A DNA stretch of 64,000 bases from CADCTQ01 sp963844325. GTDB lineage: Bacteria > Bacteroidota > Bacteroidia > Cytophagales > 172606-1. Within the stretch, counting starts at the first letter, position 1. Every line of letters starts with the position of its first letter. A program made the translations under genes and the position numbers. Location of the stretch: the NCBI GenBank assembly GCA_963844325.1, contig CAWJNV010000002.1, positions 7,626,001 through 7,690,000 on the forward strand, written 5' to 3'. The notes beneath the pieces are model-generated. The model was not told where the DNA came from and searched no databases. It worked only from the letters and a program-made list of their open reading frames with translations. Positions 9,079 to 17,822 of this stretch are shown one piece after another.

Positions 9079-9279
9079 TTACTTGAGCTTGCCGAACGCT
9101 TCGTTCACGTCGGCCGGCGTCTGGTACTCCTGGTCCGGCAGTTGTTCCAGGAAAGAACTGATTTCCTCGTCGGCCCCGTTGGACTCGGCCGCTTTCAGCA
9201 GGTCCTGGCGGGAGGCCGGGTAACTCACACCCTTCAGGTGTTTCTGCAACTGGATGGGATTCGGTTTTCCTTGTGCCAT
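9079..9279 (-). CDS. DUF2795 family small protein
   Basis: 66 residues. The pattern LQKHLKGVSYPASRQDLLKA followed by AESNGADEEISSFLEQLPDQ and YQTPADVNEAFGKL matches the DUF2795 family: helix, YPA turn, helix, LPDxxY, then a xDVxxAfG end. The family is widespread, soluble and of unknown function; in several bacteria members are linked to stress or stationary phase. Here it lies 85 bases downstream of another small hydrophilic gene on the same strand, and a terminator separates the two. Confidence 0.85.
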   Translation of the reverse strand: MAQGKPNPIQLQKHLKGVSYPASRQDLLKAAESNGADEEISSFLEQLPDQEYQTPADVNEAFGKLK

Positions 9280-9314
9280 AGCTGGTTGTTATTGGTTAAA
9301 GTTCATGGTGCGTG

Positions 9315-9359
9315 AAAAAACGAAGGGCCGGGCGATAAGTTGCCCGGCCCTTCGTTTTT
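9315..9359. terminator. Strong terminator between two small genes
   Basis: Near-perfect 18-base stem (AACGAAGGGCCGGGC / GCCCGGCCCTTCGTT) with A-run on the left and T-run on the right. It closes the minus-strand gene ending at 9365. Confidence 0.9.
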
Positions 9360-9364
9360 ATGCG

Positions 9365-9535
9365 TTATACGGCGTTGCTGCCCTTGGTACCGCCCGACTG
9401 GTCTTCGTCAGCGTGGCGGCCTTGTGATTTGCTGGAAGTCTGTTTCTCGGCGGCTTTCCCTTTCAGGTGCCCCGTCTGGCCCGGCGTGATGTCCTTTCCC
9501 TCATTCACGTGGCCTTTATTATGTCCTTTAGGCAT
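9365..9535 (-). CDS. Small, very hydrophilic, probably disordered protein
   Basis: 56 residues from the ATG at 9535 (MPKGHNKGHVNEGKDITPGQ); an upstream in-frame start at 9574 would add 13 residues. It contains no hydrophobic core: Gly, Lys, Ser, His, Gln and Asp dominate (GHLKGKAAEKQTSSKSQGRH, DEDQSGGTKGSN). The composition resembles small Gly/Lys-rich stress proteins of the KGG or hydrophilin kind, but I do not recognise a named family. Placement beside a DUF2795 gene and its own strong terminator support it being a real gene. Function unknown. Confidence 0.6.
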   Translation of the reverse strand: MPKGHNKGHVNEGKDITPGQTGHLKGKAAEKQTSSKSQGRHADEDQSGGTKGSNAV

Positions 9536-9610
9536 AGCTTTATGATCGGTTGGTTTACCCCCAACCATACGCAAGCGGTTGGAAAGGGTTGGGACGCGGG
9601 GCGTTTTTTC

Positions 9611-10697
9611 CTACGTCCAGTACAGCACCCGGGCCCGCGGGAACCGGGCGGCTACCTCGCGTTCGAAGTAGCGGCGCAGGTCCTTCATCACGTCGGGCGT
9701 GTACACGTACTTGACGCCGCCGAACTTGTTGCGCTTGGCAGCCCGCCGGGCCTCGTCCATGTCGAGGCTGGTATTGGGGTACCACTCCAGCAGCACGTCC
9801 CGGGAGCCGGGCGTAAACCGGTGGCTGATGAGTTCGAAGGTCAGGTCGCAGTCGAAGTCGAGGGCCTGCGCAATGCGGTCGAGCAACTGCCCGTAGTGCA
9901 GCGGCCAGTCGGGAATCGGCATGATGGGGGCCAGCACCACGCCTACCGGGTACCCACCCCCGCCGAGGGCCTTGGGCAGGGCCAGCTTGCGCAGGGCTTG
10001 CAGGCGGGCCGCCACCGAAGCCGTGCCGCCCTCCAGGCGCCGGGCCACCGGCTCGGCGTTGAGGCTCAGGCGAGCACCGGGTGCGGCCGTGGTGCGGCAG
10101 GTCCAGCAGTTCATCCACCTTGTCGAACTTGGTCACCCAGCGCAGTTGCGTGCCGGGACGCGTGCCGAAGTACCGGATGCATTCCGACAGGCTGCCCGTC
10201 AGGTGCTCAATGCCGAGGGGGTCGGTGTAGCAACTGGCCTCGAACGTGGTAAGGCCCGCGGGTCCCTCGTAGCGGGCAGTGTTCTCCAGGATGGCGGGCA
10301 GGTTGGCGAAAGTCCGGATCACGGGCGGCCCGCTCAGGCTGCCGGCCAGGTAGCAATACTGGCAGTGCGCCGGGCAGCCTTCGGCCAGGTGAAACTGCCA
10401 GTCGGCCGACGGCGGAATGGGTTGCAGACGGAATGCACCGGGCGGCGCTGTCACCACGGCCAGCGTATTCTTGGCGTTGCGGTACGTCTCCCGTTCGTCT
10501 TCGCCCTTCAAGCCGGTAATGCGGTTGCTCCTGGCCTCCTCCACGGGCAAGCCGAGGGCGGTCACGCGGCGGTAAATCTGCTGCCCGAAGGGTTCTTTAA
10601 GGGCATCGGGGGTGAACACGACACGCCGGGGCAGCCACAGCTTGGCCGGACGCGTATCTACGGTAGGGAGGGCGGGGGTTGCGGTGATTGTTTCCAA
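9611..10697 (-). pseudogene. Spore-photoproduct-lyase-like radical SAM protein, frameshifted
   Basis: Radical SAM enzyme related to SplB-type proteins, about 361 residues if repaired. The cluster motif C-P-A-H-C-Q-Y-C (CxxxCxxC) sits near residue 110 in GCPAHCQYCYLAGS. The first part reads correctly down to LLDLPHHGRTR; the frame then breaks and continues one frame over as RLSLNAEPVARRLEGGTASV to the stop at 9611. Removing one C of the pair at 10077-10078 joins the halves as HGRTRARLSLN, matching the conserved TRxRxSLN stretch of the family. A single extra base in an otherwise intact gene suggests a sequencing error, but genuine loss cannot be excluded. In the family the enzyme splits thymine photoproducts; in a non-sporulating bacterium the substrate is unknown. 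Confidence 0.82.
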
Positions 10698-10901
10698 AGT
10701 GATTCTAACGCGATAGGGTTAAGAATAGCCCGGTCACTGGAGACCGGGGCCTTGTATTATCTCAACACCTTTTTGTCCCAATTAAATCCCCCGCAGGGCT
10801 GATTCCGGGGCTTTTCTTTTAACACATACACCTGATTTGCAATCAATTACGTTGACCAGTAGACATTGTTAAAATAAGGTAAAAAGCAACTTTAAGTAAA
10901 G

Positions 10902-11090
10902 AAAATCATCCCCCTGCCCCCTTCCCTGGGCCAAAACCAACCCACAAGGGGGACTGCGTACCCATCGGTGCCGACACAAGGTTGGCGTTCGGTGGACACG
11001 TATCGTTGCCTTGTCAAGGAGCCGCCTGGTACGGGGTCCCCCTTGAGGGAGGATTGGTGCGATAGCCGAAGGGGGCAGGGGGATGATTTT
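10902..11090. repeat. Inverted-repeat element, perfect 23-bp ends
   Basis: Bases 10902-10924 (AAAATCATCCCCCTGCCCCC then TTC) and 11068-11090 are exact reverse complements. Inside, a second, imperfect arm pair (ACCAACCCACAAGGGGGAC near 10936, against GTCCCCCTTGAGGGAGGATTGGT near 11036) extends the structure. It fills most of the 658-base gap between the radical SAM gene and the protease gene. I see no coding capacity. Confidence 0.85.
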
Positions 11091-11355
11091 ACTTTTCATC
11101 CCTTTATGACTATCCCTCAAGTAGTTATATAACCCTCATAATTAATAAAACCGCTTGGCGCGGCCCTTTATTGCGACAATCATGGGGCGGCATTCTACGG
11201 ATAGAACCGGGTTCCGCCGGGGGGCGCAAATATTCCGGTGCGGGCCTGTTTACCCCGCCTAACGGGCTGGTATTAAGGAAAGTTGTAAGAATTGCGGCCA
11301 GCATGCTGCACGTTTGGTTCCGCCCCCTGCCCTTAACCGCCGGTATTTATTCCCC

Positions 11356-13488
11356 ATGTTGCCGAAAACGCCTTCTTTCATGCGTGCGGCCCTCCTCGCC
11401 GGGCTGTTCGCTTCTCCTTTGTCCGCTGCGTACGCCCAGCAATCCCCGTCGCCGGTGGGCAAGCAGGCCGTGATGCTGCGCCGGGTGCTGGACAAGTACC
11501 ACTACCACCCCCGTCCGCTCAACGACTCGCTTTCCGCGCAGATCTTCCACCGCTTCCTGGGGATGCTCGACCCGCGCCACCTGTACTTCACGGCCGCCGA
11601 CGTGCAGCAGTTATCGGCGTACCGCACCCGCCTCGACGAAGAACTGGGCGGCAAGTCGTGGCAGTTGGTGCCGCTGGCTACCAGGCTCTACGGGCAGCGG
11701 CTGGCGGCGGCCGAGAAGGCAGTGGAAGCCGCGTTGCAAAAACCCTTCGACTTTTCGGCCGGCGAATCCATTACGTTCGGCGGGAAAGACAGCCTGCACT
11801 ACGCCGCCGATGAGCCCGAATACGCCCGGCGCTGGCAGAAATGGCTCAAGTACCAGGCCCTGGTGCACCTGACCCGCACTTCGGCGGGGACCAACGCGGC
11901 CGGCACGGCGGGTACGCCGACGACCCGGGAGCCGGCCGCCCGGCAAAAGATCGGGCAGATCGAAAAACGCAACATCCGGCGCATCCTCGACCACCCGGGC
12001 GGCTTTGAAGAATACGTGGGCACGCTTTTCCTCAACGCCGTCACGCTTTGCCACGACCCGCACACCAACTACCTCTCCAAAACCGACTGGCAGAACTACG
12101 AAGGCGCCCTTTCCAGGGAATCCCTCTCGTTCGGTGTGGACCTCGACGAAACCGACGAAGGGGCCGTGACCATTGCCCGGCTCGTGCCCGGCGGCCCGGC
12201 CTGGAAATCAAACGAACTGCACAAGGGCGACGTGCTGCTGGCCCTCAAGTGGGGCGGCAAAAACCCGGTGGACCTGGCCGGCGCCGACCTCGAAGAAGTG
12301 GAAGAACTGCTCCGGTCGTCCAACGCCGACCGGCTGGAAATCACCGTGCAAAAGACCAACGGCATGGTCAAAACCGTGGCCCTGCTCAAGGAGAAAATCC
12401 GGGAGGAGGAAAACGTGGTCAAAAGCTTCATTCTGAAAGGCGACAAGAAAATCGGCTACATTTCTCTGCCCGGCTTCTACACCGAATGGGAGAGCCGCAC
12501 GGGCCAGGGCTGCGCCAACGACGTAGCCAAGGAGATCGTCAAGTTGCAGAAGGAAAAAGTGGAGGGCCTCATCCTCGACATCCGCTACAACGGCGGCGGC
12601 TCCCTCCAGGAAGGCGTGGACCTGGCCGGCATTTTTATCGATCAGGGACCGATGTGCGTGATGAAGGGCCGCGCCGACAAGCCCGAAATCCTCAAAGACA
12701 TGAACCGCGGCACCGTGTACGACGGGCCGCTGGTGCTGCTGGTGAACGGCCAGAGCGCCTCGGCCTCCGAAGTGCTGGCGGGGACCCTGCAGGACTACAA
12801 CCGTGCCGTGGTCGTGGGCAGCCCCACTTTCGGCAAAGCCACCGGCCAGATCGTGGTGCCGCTCGATTCTACCATCAGCCCTACCGCCCCCGCGGAGCGC
12901 AAAGCCCGGTCGCCCTACGGCTTCGTGACGGTTACCACCGAAAAGCTGTACCGGGTCACCGGCCGGAGTGCCCAACTGAAGGGCGTGCGGCCCGACATTC
13001 ACCTGCCCGACGTGTACGACGCGCTGGACTACCGCGAGGCCACGTACCCCTTCGCGCTGTCGTCGGACTCGCTCAACCGTAAATGCTACTTTTCGCCGCT
13101 CAGCCCCCTGCCGGTGAACGAACTGGCCCGGCGCAGCGCCGGCCGCCAGGGGCAGCACCCGTCCTTCGGAGCCATCCGTCGGTTTGCGGAAACCCTCAAA
13201 GAGGCGCCGACCCAAACGGGCAAGGCCATTCCGCTGCAACTGGCGTACTTCACCCAGCGGGCCGCCGAAAACCAACGCCGCCAGCAGGAACTCGAAAAAG
13301 CCCTCGAACAAGCCACCACACTGTACACTGTGGAGAACACCGCCTACGACCGCGAACTGATGCACATGGACGCTTACGGCAAGGAGGTCAACGACGCCCT
13401 GGTACAGAACGTGCTCACCGACATCTACGTCACCGAGGGCTACCAGATCGCCAAAGACCTGATTCTTTTGCAGAGCGGTAAGCAGTAG
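11356..13488 (+). CDS. prc: Tail-specific periplasmic protease, Tsp/Prc type (S41)
   Basis: 710 residues from MLPKTPSFMRAALLAGLFAS, whose signal peptide ends near AYAQ. It has a long N-terminal domain (DKYHYHPRPLNDSLSAQIFH, LDPRHLYFTAADV), a PDZ domain around 265-345 (SFGVDLDETDEGAVTIARLV), then the S41 protease core: LILDIRYNGGGSLQEGVDLA, the Ser in NGQSASASEVLAG (near residue 469) and the Lys in GSPTFGKATGQ (near 494), forming the Ser-Lys dyad. A C-terminal DUF3340-like helical part follows. Length and layout match the E. coli Prc class rather than the shorter CtpA class. Its job is degradation or C-terminal trimming of periplasmic proteins. The earlier in-frame start at 11314 is less likely because it precedes a normal signal peptide. 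Confidence 0.95.
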   Translation: MLPKTPSFMRAALLAGLFASPLSAAYAQQSPSPVGKQAVMLRRVLDKYHYHPRPLNDSLSAQIFHRFLGMLDPRHLYFTAADVQQLSAYRTRLDEELGGKSWQLVPLATRLYGQRLAAAEKAVEAALQKPFDFSAGESITFGGKDSLHYAADEPEYARRWQKWLKYQALVHLTRTSAGTNAAGTAGTPTTREPAARQKIGQIEKRNIRRILDHPGGFEEYVGTLFLNAVTLCHDPHTNYLSKTDWQNYEGALSRESLSFGVDLDETDEGAVTIARLVPGGPAWKSNELHKGDVLLALKWGGKNPVDLAGADLEEVEELLRSSNADRLEITVQKTNGMVKTVALLKEKIREEENVVKSFILKGDKKIGYISLPGFYTEWESRTGQGCANDVAKEIVKLQKEKVEGLILDIRYNGGGSLQEGVDLAGIFIDQGPMCVMKGRADKPEILKDMNRGTVYDGPLVLLVNGQSASASEVLAGTLQDYNRAVVVGSPTFGKATGQIVVPLDSTISPTAPAERKARSPYGFVTVTTEKLYRVTGRSAQLKGVRPDIHLPDVYDALDYREATYPFALSSDSLNRKCYFSPLSPLPVNELARRSAGRQGQHPSFGAIRRFAETLKEAPTQTGKAIPLQLAYFTQRAAENQRRQQELEKALEQATTLYTVENTAYDRELMHMDAYGKEVNDALVQNVLTDIYVTEGYQIAKDLILLQSGKQ

Positions 13489-13510
13489 GCGATAAGTGTG
13501 CGGACAAGGA

Positions 13511-13637
13511 AGGTTAAATGGTTGAATGGTTGAATGGTTGAATGGTTGAATGGTTGACTTGTTTCTATTCCAAAAAAAACCTTTTTCTATTCGCTCAACC
13601 ATCTAGCCATTCAGCCATTCAACCATACAACCATCCT
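13511..13637. repeat. Inverted repeat built on a GGTTGAAT tandem phrase
   Basis: The left arm is about five copies of the 8-mer GGTTGAAT (13512-13557). The right arm (13594-13637) is an imperfect complement made of variants such as AACCATTCA and AGCCATTC. It lies in the gap between the protease stop and the next start. The same phrase returns at 59011-59141. Confidence 0.85.
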
Positions 13638-13688
13638 TAATAGAACAAACAGGCAATACTCAATCCTCAATACTAATCCCCCAATTTC

Positions 13689-14741
13689 ATGCGAAAACCC
13701 CTGCTTTTGCTCCTGTGCTGCGCCGTTGCGGCCAGTCTGCTGTCATCAACCCGGGCGGCGGCCCAAAGCTTCGCCCACGCCGGCGAGTACATTTCGTTCA
13801 TCGGCGCGCAGCACCACGAGATCACCAAGGACATGATGAGTTACACCAGCGCCGTGGCCCACGGCAAGAGTGCCCGCAAGATCGAGAACCGGCGCAAGGA
13901 GATGCTGCAAACGGTGATCGCGGCCCGCCGCAAGATTGCCTCGCTGCCGCCTTACCAGGGCGACAAAAGCCTGCGCGACTCCACGGCCCGCTTCCTGCTG
14001 GCTTACTACCACATCCTCAACGACGACTACGGCAAAATCGTGAACCTGGAAGAAGTGGCCGAGCAGTCGTACGACGCAATGGAGGCCTACCTGCTGGCGC
14101 AGGAACTGGCAGGTGCCAAGATCAACGAGGCCGGCGACCGGCTGGAAAACACGCAGAAAGCGTTTGCCGCCGCGCACAAGGTAACCCTGGTGGAATCGAG
14201 TGACGAGGTGAGCAGGAAATTCGCGGAAGCCACCAAGGTGAACGAGTACCACCGGGTGGTGTACCTGCTGTTTTTCAAGAGCTACAAGCAGGAAATGTAC
14301 CTGATCGACGCCGTGGACAAGAAAAACATCAATGCCGTGGAGCAGAACAGGAACACACTCCAGAAGTACGCCGAAGAGAACATCAAGAAACTGGCCGCCA
14401 TTCCGGCCTTCAACGGCGACAAGTCGCTGGTAGGTGTCTGCCGCCAGATCCAGGAGTTTTACCGGGGCGAAACCGACAAGATCGCCGTGCTGACCAACTT
14501 CTACCTGAAGGAAGAAAACTTCCAGAAGATCAAGCAGGCCTTCGAGGCCAAGCGCGAAAAGGACCGCACCCAGGCCGACGTTGACCAGTACAACAACGCC
14601 CTCAAGGAGGTAAACAAGGCGGTGAATGAGTTCAACAGCACCAACAAACAACTCTTCGAAGCCCGCAGGCAGATGGTTGAAAGCTGGAACAAGGCTTCGC
14701 AGCACTTCCTCGACAAGCACGTGCCTAAGTACAAGGCTTGA
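13689..14741 (+). CDS. Exported helical protein, LIC11966-like surface protein family
   Basis: 350 residues with a signal peptide (MRKPLLLLLCCAVAASLLSS, cleavage near AAAQ). The rest is almost entirely charged helix, including EVNKAVNEFNSTNKQLFEAR and KQAFEAKREKDRTQADVDQY, with no membrane anchor. Two related halves can be seen: AARRKIASLPPYQGDKSLRD near 90 and NIKKLAAIPAFNGDKSLVGV near 240, suggesting an internal duplication. The pattern reminds me of the LIC11966 family of putative surface proteins shared by Leptospira and Bacteroidota. The biochemical role is unknown. A terminator lies 45 bases after the stop. Confidence 0.65.
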   Translation: MRKPLLLLLCCAVAASLLSSTRAAAQSFAHAGEYISFIGAQHHEITKDMMSYTSAVAHGKSARKIENRRKEMLQTVIAARRKIASLPPYQGDKSLRDSTARFLLAYYHILNDDYGKIVNLEEVAEQSYDAMEAYLLAQELAGAKINEAGDRLENTQKAFAAAHKVTLVESSDEVSRKFAEATKVNEYHRVVYLLFFKSYKQEMYLIDAVDKKNINAVEQNRNTLQKYAEENIKKLAAIPAFNGDKSLVGVCRQIQEFYRGETDKIAVLTNFYLKEENFQKIKQAFEAKREKDRTQADVDQYNNALKEVNKAVNEFNSTNKQLFEARRQMVESWNKASQHFLDKHVPKYKA

Positions 14742-14786
14742 TTTTTTGGACGGCGTCACAACTTGTCATCAAAGATGCGGCCCCTT

Positions 14787-14822
14787 AAAACCTTTCGGGT
14801 TTCCAAAACCCGGAAGGTTTTT
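14787..14822 (+). terminator. Terminator after the LIC11966-like gene
   Basis: Stem AAAACCTTTCGGGTTT / AAACCCGGAAGGTTTT with one G-U pair and a T-rich end. Confidence 0.85.
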
Positions 14823-14880
14823 GCGTTTTCCCGCGGCGCTGCTCCGTCCCGGACCGATTGGACTACCGCTTTGCCCGGAA

Positions 14881-14908
14881 AAACGAAAGCCCGGCGTACG
14901 GGCCGGGC
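14881..14908 (-). terminator. Terminator of the SMR exporter gene
   Basis: On the minus strand GCCCGGC / GCCGGGC forms a stem followed by TTTCGTTTTT, 28 bases past the exporter stop. Confidence 0.75.
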
Positions 14909-14935
14909 AAATTTCTGATGAAGTAAGGCGGTTGA

Positions 14936-15265
14936 TTAGTGGGCGGCGGTTTTGGAGAAGCCCTGGATAACGATTACTCCTGCAATGATGAGGGCCATCC
15001 CGAGGAGAGCCGGCAGGTCGGGCACCTGCTTGTAGAGGAATATCCCCGCAATGGTTACCAGCACAATCCCCAGGGCCGACCAGACGGCGTACGCCAGCCC
15101 TACCGGCACGCTTTTCAGCGATACGCTGAAGAAGTAGAAAGCCGCGCCGTACCCGATCACGACCACTGCGCTGGGAGCCAGCTTGGTGAACTGTTCGGTG
15201 GCCTTCAGGGAACTGGTGGCGATCACTTCAAATACGATTGCGAGAAACAGGGCTGAAACTTTCAT
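14936..15265 (-). CDS. Small multidrug resistance (SMR) family exporter
   Basis: 109-residue inner-membrane protein with four hydrophobic segments at about 4-20, 31-50, 57-78 and 84-104. The essential membrane Glu is E13 in FLAIVFEVIATSSLKATEQF, and the third segment carries the family stretch GLAYAVWSALGIVLVTIAG. It should act as a proton-coupled dimer exporting quaternary cations or guanidinium-like compounds. The residues fit the EmrE/QacE side somewhat better than the Gdx/SugE side, but I would not fix the substrate. It is a single gene with its own terminator. Confidence 0.93.
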   Translation of the reverse strand: MKVSALFLAIVFEVIATSSLKATEQFTKLAPSAVVVIGYGAAFYFFSVSLKSVPVGLAYAVWSALGIVLVTIAGIFLYKQVPDLPALLGMALIIAGVIVIQGFSKTAAH

Positions 15266-15700
15266 TTTCGTAGTGCGTAGGGGGTAAATCTTTCGTCGTG
15301 CTTTTGAGCGAATTTGTTCCGTTTATTACATCGGCTTCACTCGCTTTTCGGACATAAATTGCCCCAAAACGCCATTCGTAACCAGTATACCGCAATCCTT
15401 TCGACTAATTCCGCTTATTGCTGCACCAGCATCCCGTTTTTATCTGCAAATGCTGCCCGGTACGGCAGGCAACGGTACCCCGCCCGGTAAGCAACGGAGC
15501 GAAAGCTTACCGGCCCCTGACCCCGCATTACGGCTTTTTCGGCTCTTTTCCCTCGCCTGACAGGTAACGGATGCCGGTACCATAACCGCCGTTTGCCCGG
15601 AGCGGAGCGGCCGGAAGGCAGGAGGTTTCCCGCATAAGGGCCCCTAAACCACCTGTGTAATAAGCAGATACGCAATCGACATTTTTTGAGGGGCGCCCTG
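15266..15700. other. Non-coding gap between SMR gene and TonB receptor gene
   Basis: Divergent spacer with no convincing gene. The only open frame of note (minus strand, 15415-15675) has no family resemblance. I looked for a cobalamin or TPP riboswitch ahead of the receptor and found no conserved core. A GC-rich patch at 15440-15650 contains scattered short complementary words (GGTACC, CCGGTA, TTACCGG) but no clean structure. Confidence 0.5.
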
Positions 15701-15702
15701 TC

Positions 15703-15710
15703 TACTTTTG
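15703..15710 (+). promoter_or_regulatory. Candidate -7 element for the TonB receptor-yfiR operon
   Basis: TACTTTTG is a perfect TAnnTTTG, 54 bases before the chosen ATG. The nearest TTTG upstream (15685-15688) is only 14 bases away, shorter than usual, so the promoter is uncertain. Confidence 0.4.
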
Positions 15711-15764
15711 CCTGTTAGCTATTCCACTCCCACAATATTCTTCCAAGCAAAAAAGAAGAGCGGC

Positions 15765-17822
15765 ATGAAATTATACCACGCGGCAAGACTATTCGCTTTG
15801 CTGACCTTTGCCATTGGCAGCAGGAGCATCACCCTGGCCCAGTCCGCCGACTCCACGGCGGCTGACCATTCCCTTGAGGAGCTTACCCACTTGAAGGCGC
15901 AGACCGACGCCAGCGGGTTGCAGCAGATTCTGAACGAAAACGTGGCGGCCTCCTCCCGCAAGGCGCTCTCTTCCCGCGAAACGCCGGGCATCGTCACCGT
16001 CATTACGCAGGAGGAAATCCGCTACTCCGGGGCCCGCGACCTGGCAGACCTGCTGCGGTTCGTGCCCGGCGTGGATTTTGCCACGGACCTGAGTTTCATT
16101 ACCGGCATTGGGATGCGGGGCAACTGGGCCAGCGAAGGCAAAGTGCTCCTGCTGGTGGACGGGCAGGAATACAACGAAATCCTTTACCAGTCGGTCGCGT
16201 ACGGCAACAAGTTTCCGCTGGAGCAGATTGCCCGGATCGAGATCATCCGCGGGCCGGGCTCGGCGGTGTACGGCGGTACGGCCGAGTACGGAGTCATCAA
16301 CGTGATTACGAAAGGCGCCGCCGGGCAGCAAACCGCTTCGGCCTCGGGCACCTACAGCACCCTGCCGGGCAGTTACGGCCGCCGCAACCTGAGTGCCGGC
16401 CTGAGCAAAGCCATCGGGACCAAGGCCCACGCCGACGTGGCTTTCTTCAGGGGCCAGAACATTGCCGCCGACCAGCCCTACTACGATTACTACGCCGACT
16501 CTACGGGCGTGCCGCTGCCCGTGGACGCCGCCCGGCACTCGGCCACCGACGCAACCAATATCAACGCGGGGCTGCGCTACGGAAACACGCAGGTGCGGGC
16601 CATCTACGACCGCTTCCACATCGAACACCCCTGGTACCTGACGGATTATTCGCACTTGTTCCTGTCGGTGAAACACAACCTGCGCGTGGGGCGCAAGCTG
16701 ACCATCACCCCGCTGCTGAGCTACACCAACCAGACGCCCTGGGAAACGACCGACGCCGCCGACACCGAAAGCGGATCTTTCTTCCGGATCAATGCCCGGC
16801 GGACCAAAGGCTCGGTAACTGTCCTGTACGACATTTCGCGCAAGGTGAACCTGACCTTTGGCCAGGAGTACTTCCGGGACTTCGCGCAAAACCAGCGGGG
16901 GGAAGACTACTTCGGGGAGGGCCAGAACCAGGTGCAGTACCATACTTCTTCCGTGTTCGCCCAGGGGCTGGTGAAGCACCGCATCGCCAACCTGACCCTC
17001 GGCTTCCGCTACGACAAGCACAGCGCCTTCGGCTCGGCGTTCGTACCCCGCTTCGCCCTCACCAAGCGCATTGACAATTTTCACTTCAAGGCCCTGTACA
17101 GCCACTCCTACCGGGCCCCCGGCATCGAGAACATCACGCTGAACCCGGCCATCCGCCCGGAACGTTCCCGGGTGACCGAACTGGAACTGGGCTACCAGTT
17201 TACGCCCGACATGCTGTTGTCGGTGAATGCCTTCGACGTGCAGACCAAAGACGTAATCATTTACTTCTCGGATATCACCGACAGCACATACGTGGAAGAG
17301 TACCGGAACTACGACCTGACCGGCAGCCGGGGCCTGGAAGCCGTGTACCAGTTGCGCAAGGAAGGCTGGCACCTCAACCTGGGCTACTCGTTCTACCAGG
17401 CCCTGTCCAACGGGACGGCCGACGCCTACCACGTGCCGGGTAAGCCGAACGTATACCTGGCATTCCCGGCCCACAAAGTAACCCTCCAGGGCAGCGTTGC
17501 CCCCACCCGCCACCTGCGCCTCAACCCTTCGGTGCTGTATTTCAGCGAGCGGTACGGCTTTACGGCCCTGGACGGCGAGGGCAACCCGGTACTGGCGCGG
17601 CTGGCCCCGCAGGTGCTGGCAAACCTGTACGTGAGCTACGACAACCTGCTGGTGAAGGGCCTCGACGTGGGCGTGGGTGCCTACAACCTGTTCAACGTGC
17701 GCCAGCCCCTGCCCCGGGCCTACCAGGGGGAGATCGACCCGATGCCCGGCCGCAGCCGCGAACTGCTCCTGAAGCTTACTTATCACCTCTCTTTCCAATC
17801 TCCTTCCTCTGTAACGAAATGA
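15765..17822 (+). CDS. TonB-dependent outer membrane receptor (non-SusC type)
   Basis: 685 residues from the ATG at 15765 (preceded by AAGAAGAG), with signal peptide MKLYHAARLFALLTFAIGSR ending near TLAQ. The plug domain contains ETPGIVTVITQEEIRYSGAR, ADLLRFVPGVDFATD, LLLVDGQEYNEI and ARIEIIRGPGSAVYGGTAEY. A 22-stranded barrel domain follows, with SYRAPGIENITLNPAIRPER and VGVGAYNLFNVRQPLPRAYQ near the C-terminus. No N-terminal STN or SusC extension is present, so it is a classical siderophore/cobalamin-style receptor of unknown ligand. The next gene begins inside its stop codon (ATGA), so the YfiR-like protein is made with it. Confidence 0.95.
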   Translation: MKLYHAARLFALLTFAIGSRSITLAQSADSTAADHSLEELTHLKAQTDASGLQQILNENVAASSRKALSSRETPGIVTVITQEEIRYSGARDLADLLRFVPGVDFATDLSFITGIGMRGNWASEGKVLLLVDGQEYNEILYQSVAYGNKFPLEQIARIEIIRGPGSAVYGGTAEYGVINVITKGAAGQQTASASGTYSTLPGSYGRRNLSAGLSKAIGTKAHADVAFFRGQNIAADQPYYDYYADSTGVPLPVDAARHSATDATNINAGLRYGNTQVRAIYDRFHIEHPWYLTDYSHLFLSVKHNLRVGRKLTITPLLSYTNQTPWETTDAADTESGSFFRINARRTKGSVTVLYDISRKVNLTFGQEYFRDFAQNQRGEDYFGEGQNQVQYHTSSVFAQGLVKHRIANLTLGFRYDKHSAFGSAFVPRFALTKRIDNFHFKALYSHSYRAPGIENITLNPAIRPERSRVTELELGYQFTPDMLLSVNAFDVQTKDVIIYFSDITDSTYVEEYRNYDLTGSRGLEAVYQLRKEGWHLNLGYSFYQALSNGTADAYHVPGKPNVYLAFPAHKVTLQGSVAPTRHLRLNPSVLYFSERYGFTALDGEGNPVLARLAPQVLANLYVSYDNLLVKGLDVGVGAYNLFNVRQPLPRAYQGEIDPMPGRSRELLLKLTYHLSFQSPSSVTK

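Noticed and set aside
15415..15675. Small gene on the minus strand ahead of the TonB receptor
   Set aside because: No ribosome-binding context, no family pattern, Arg/Pro/Gly-rich composition.
15420..15700. Cobalamin riboswitch upstream of the TonB receptor
   Set aside because: I could not find the conserved B12-box or the core stem pattern in either orientation.
15789..17798. 669-residue open frame on the minus strand
   Set aside because: It is antisense to a complete TonB receptor gene. GC-rich third positions keep the opposite frame open; the peptide has no family features.
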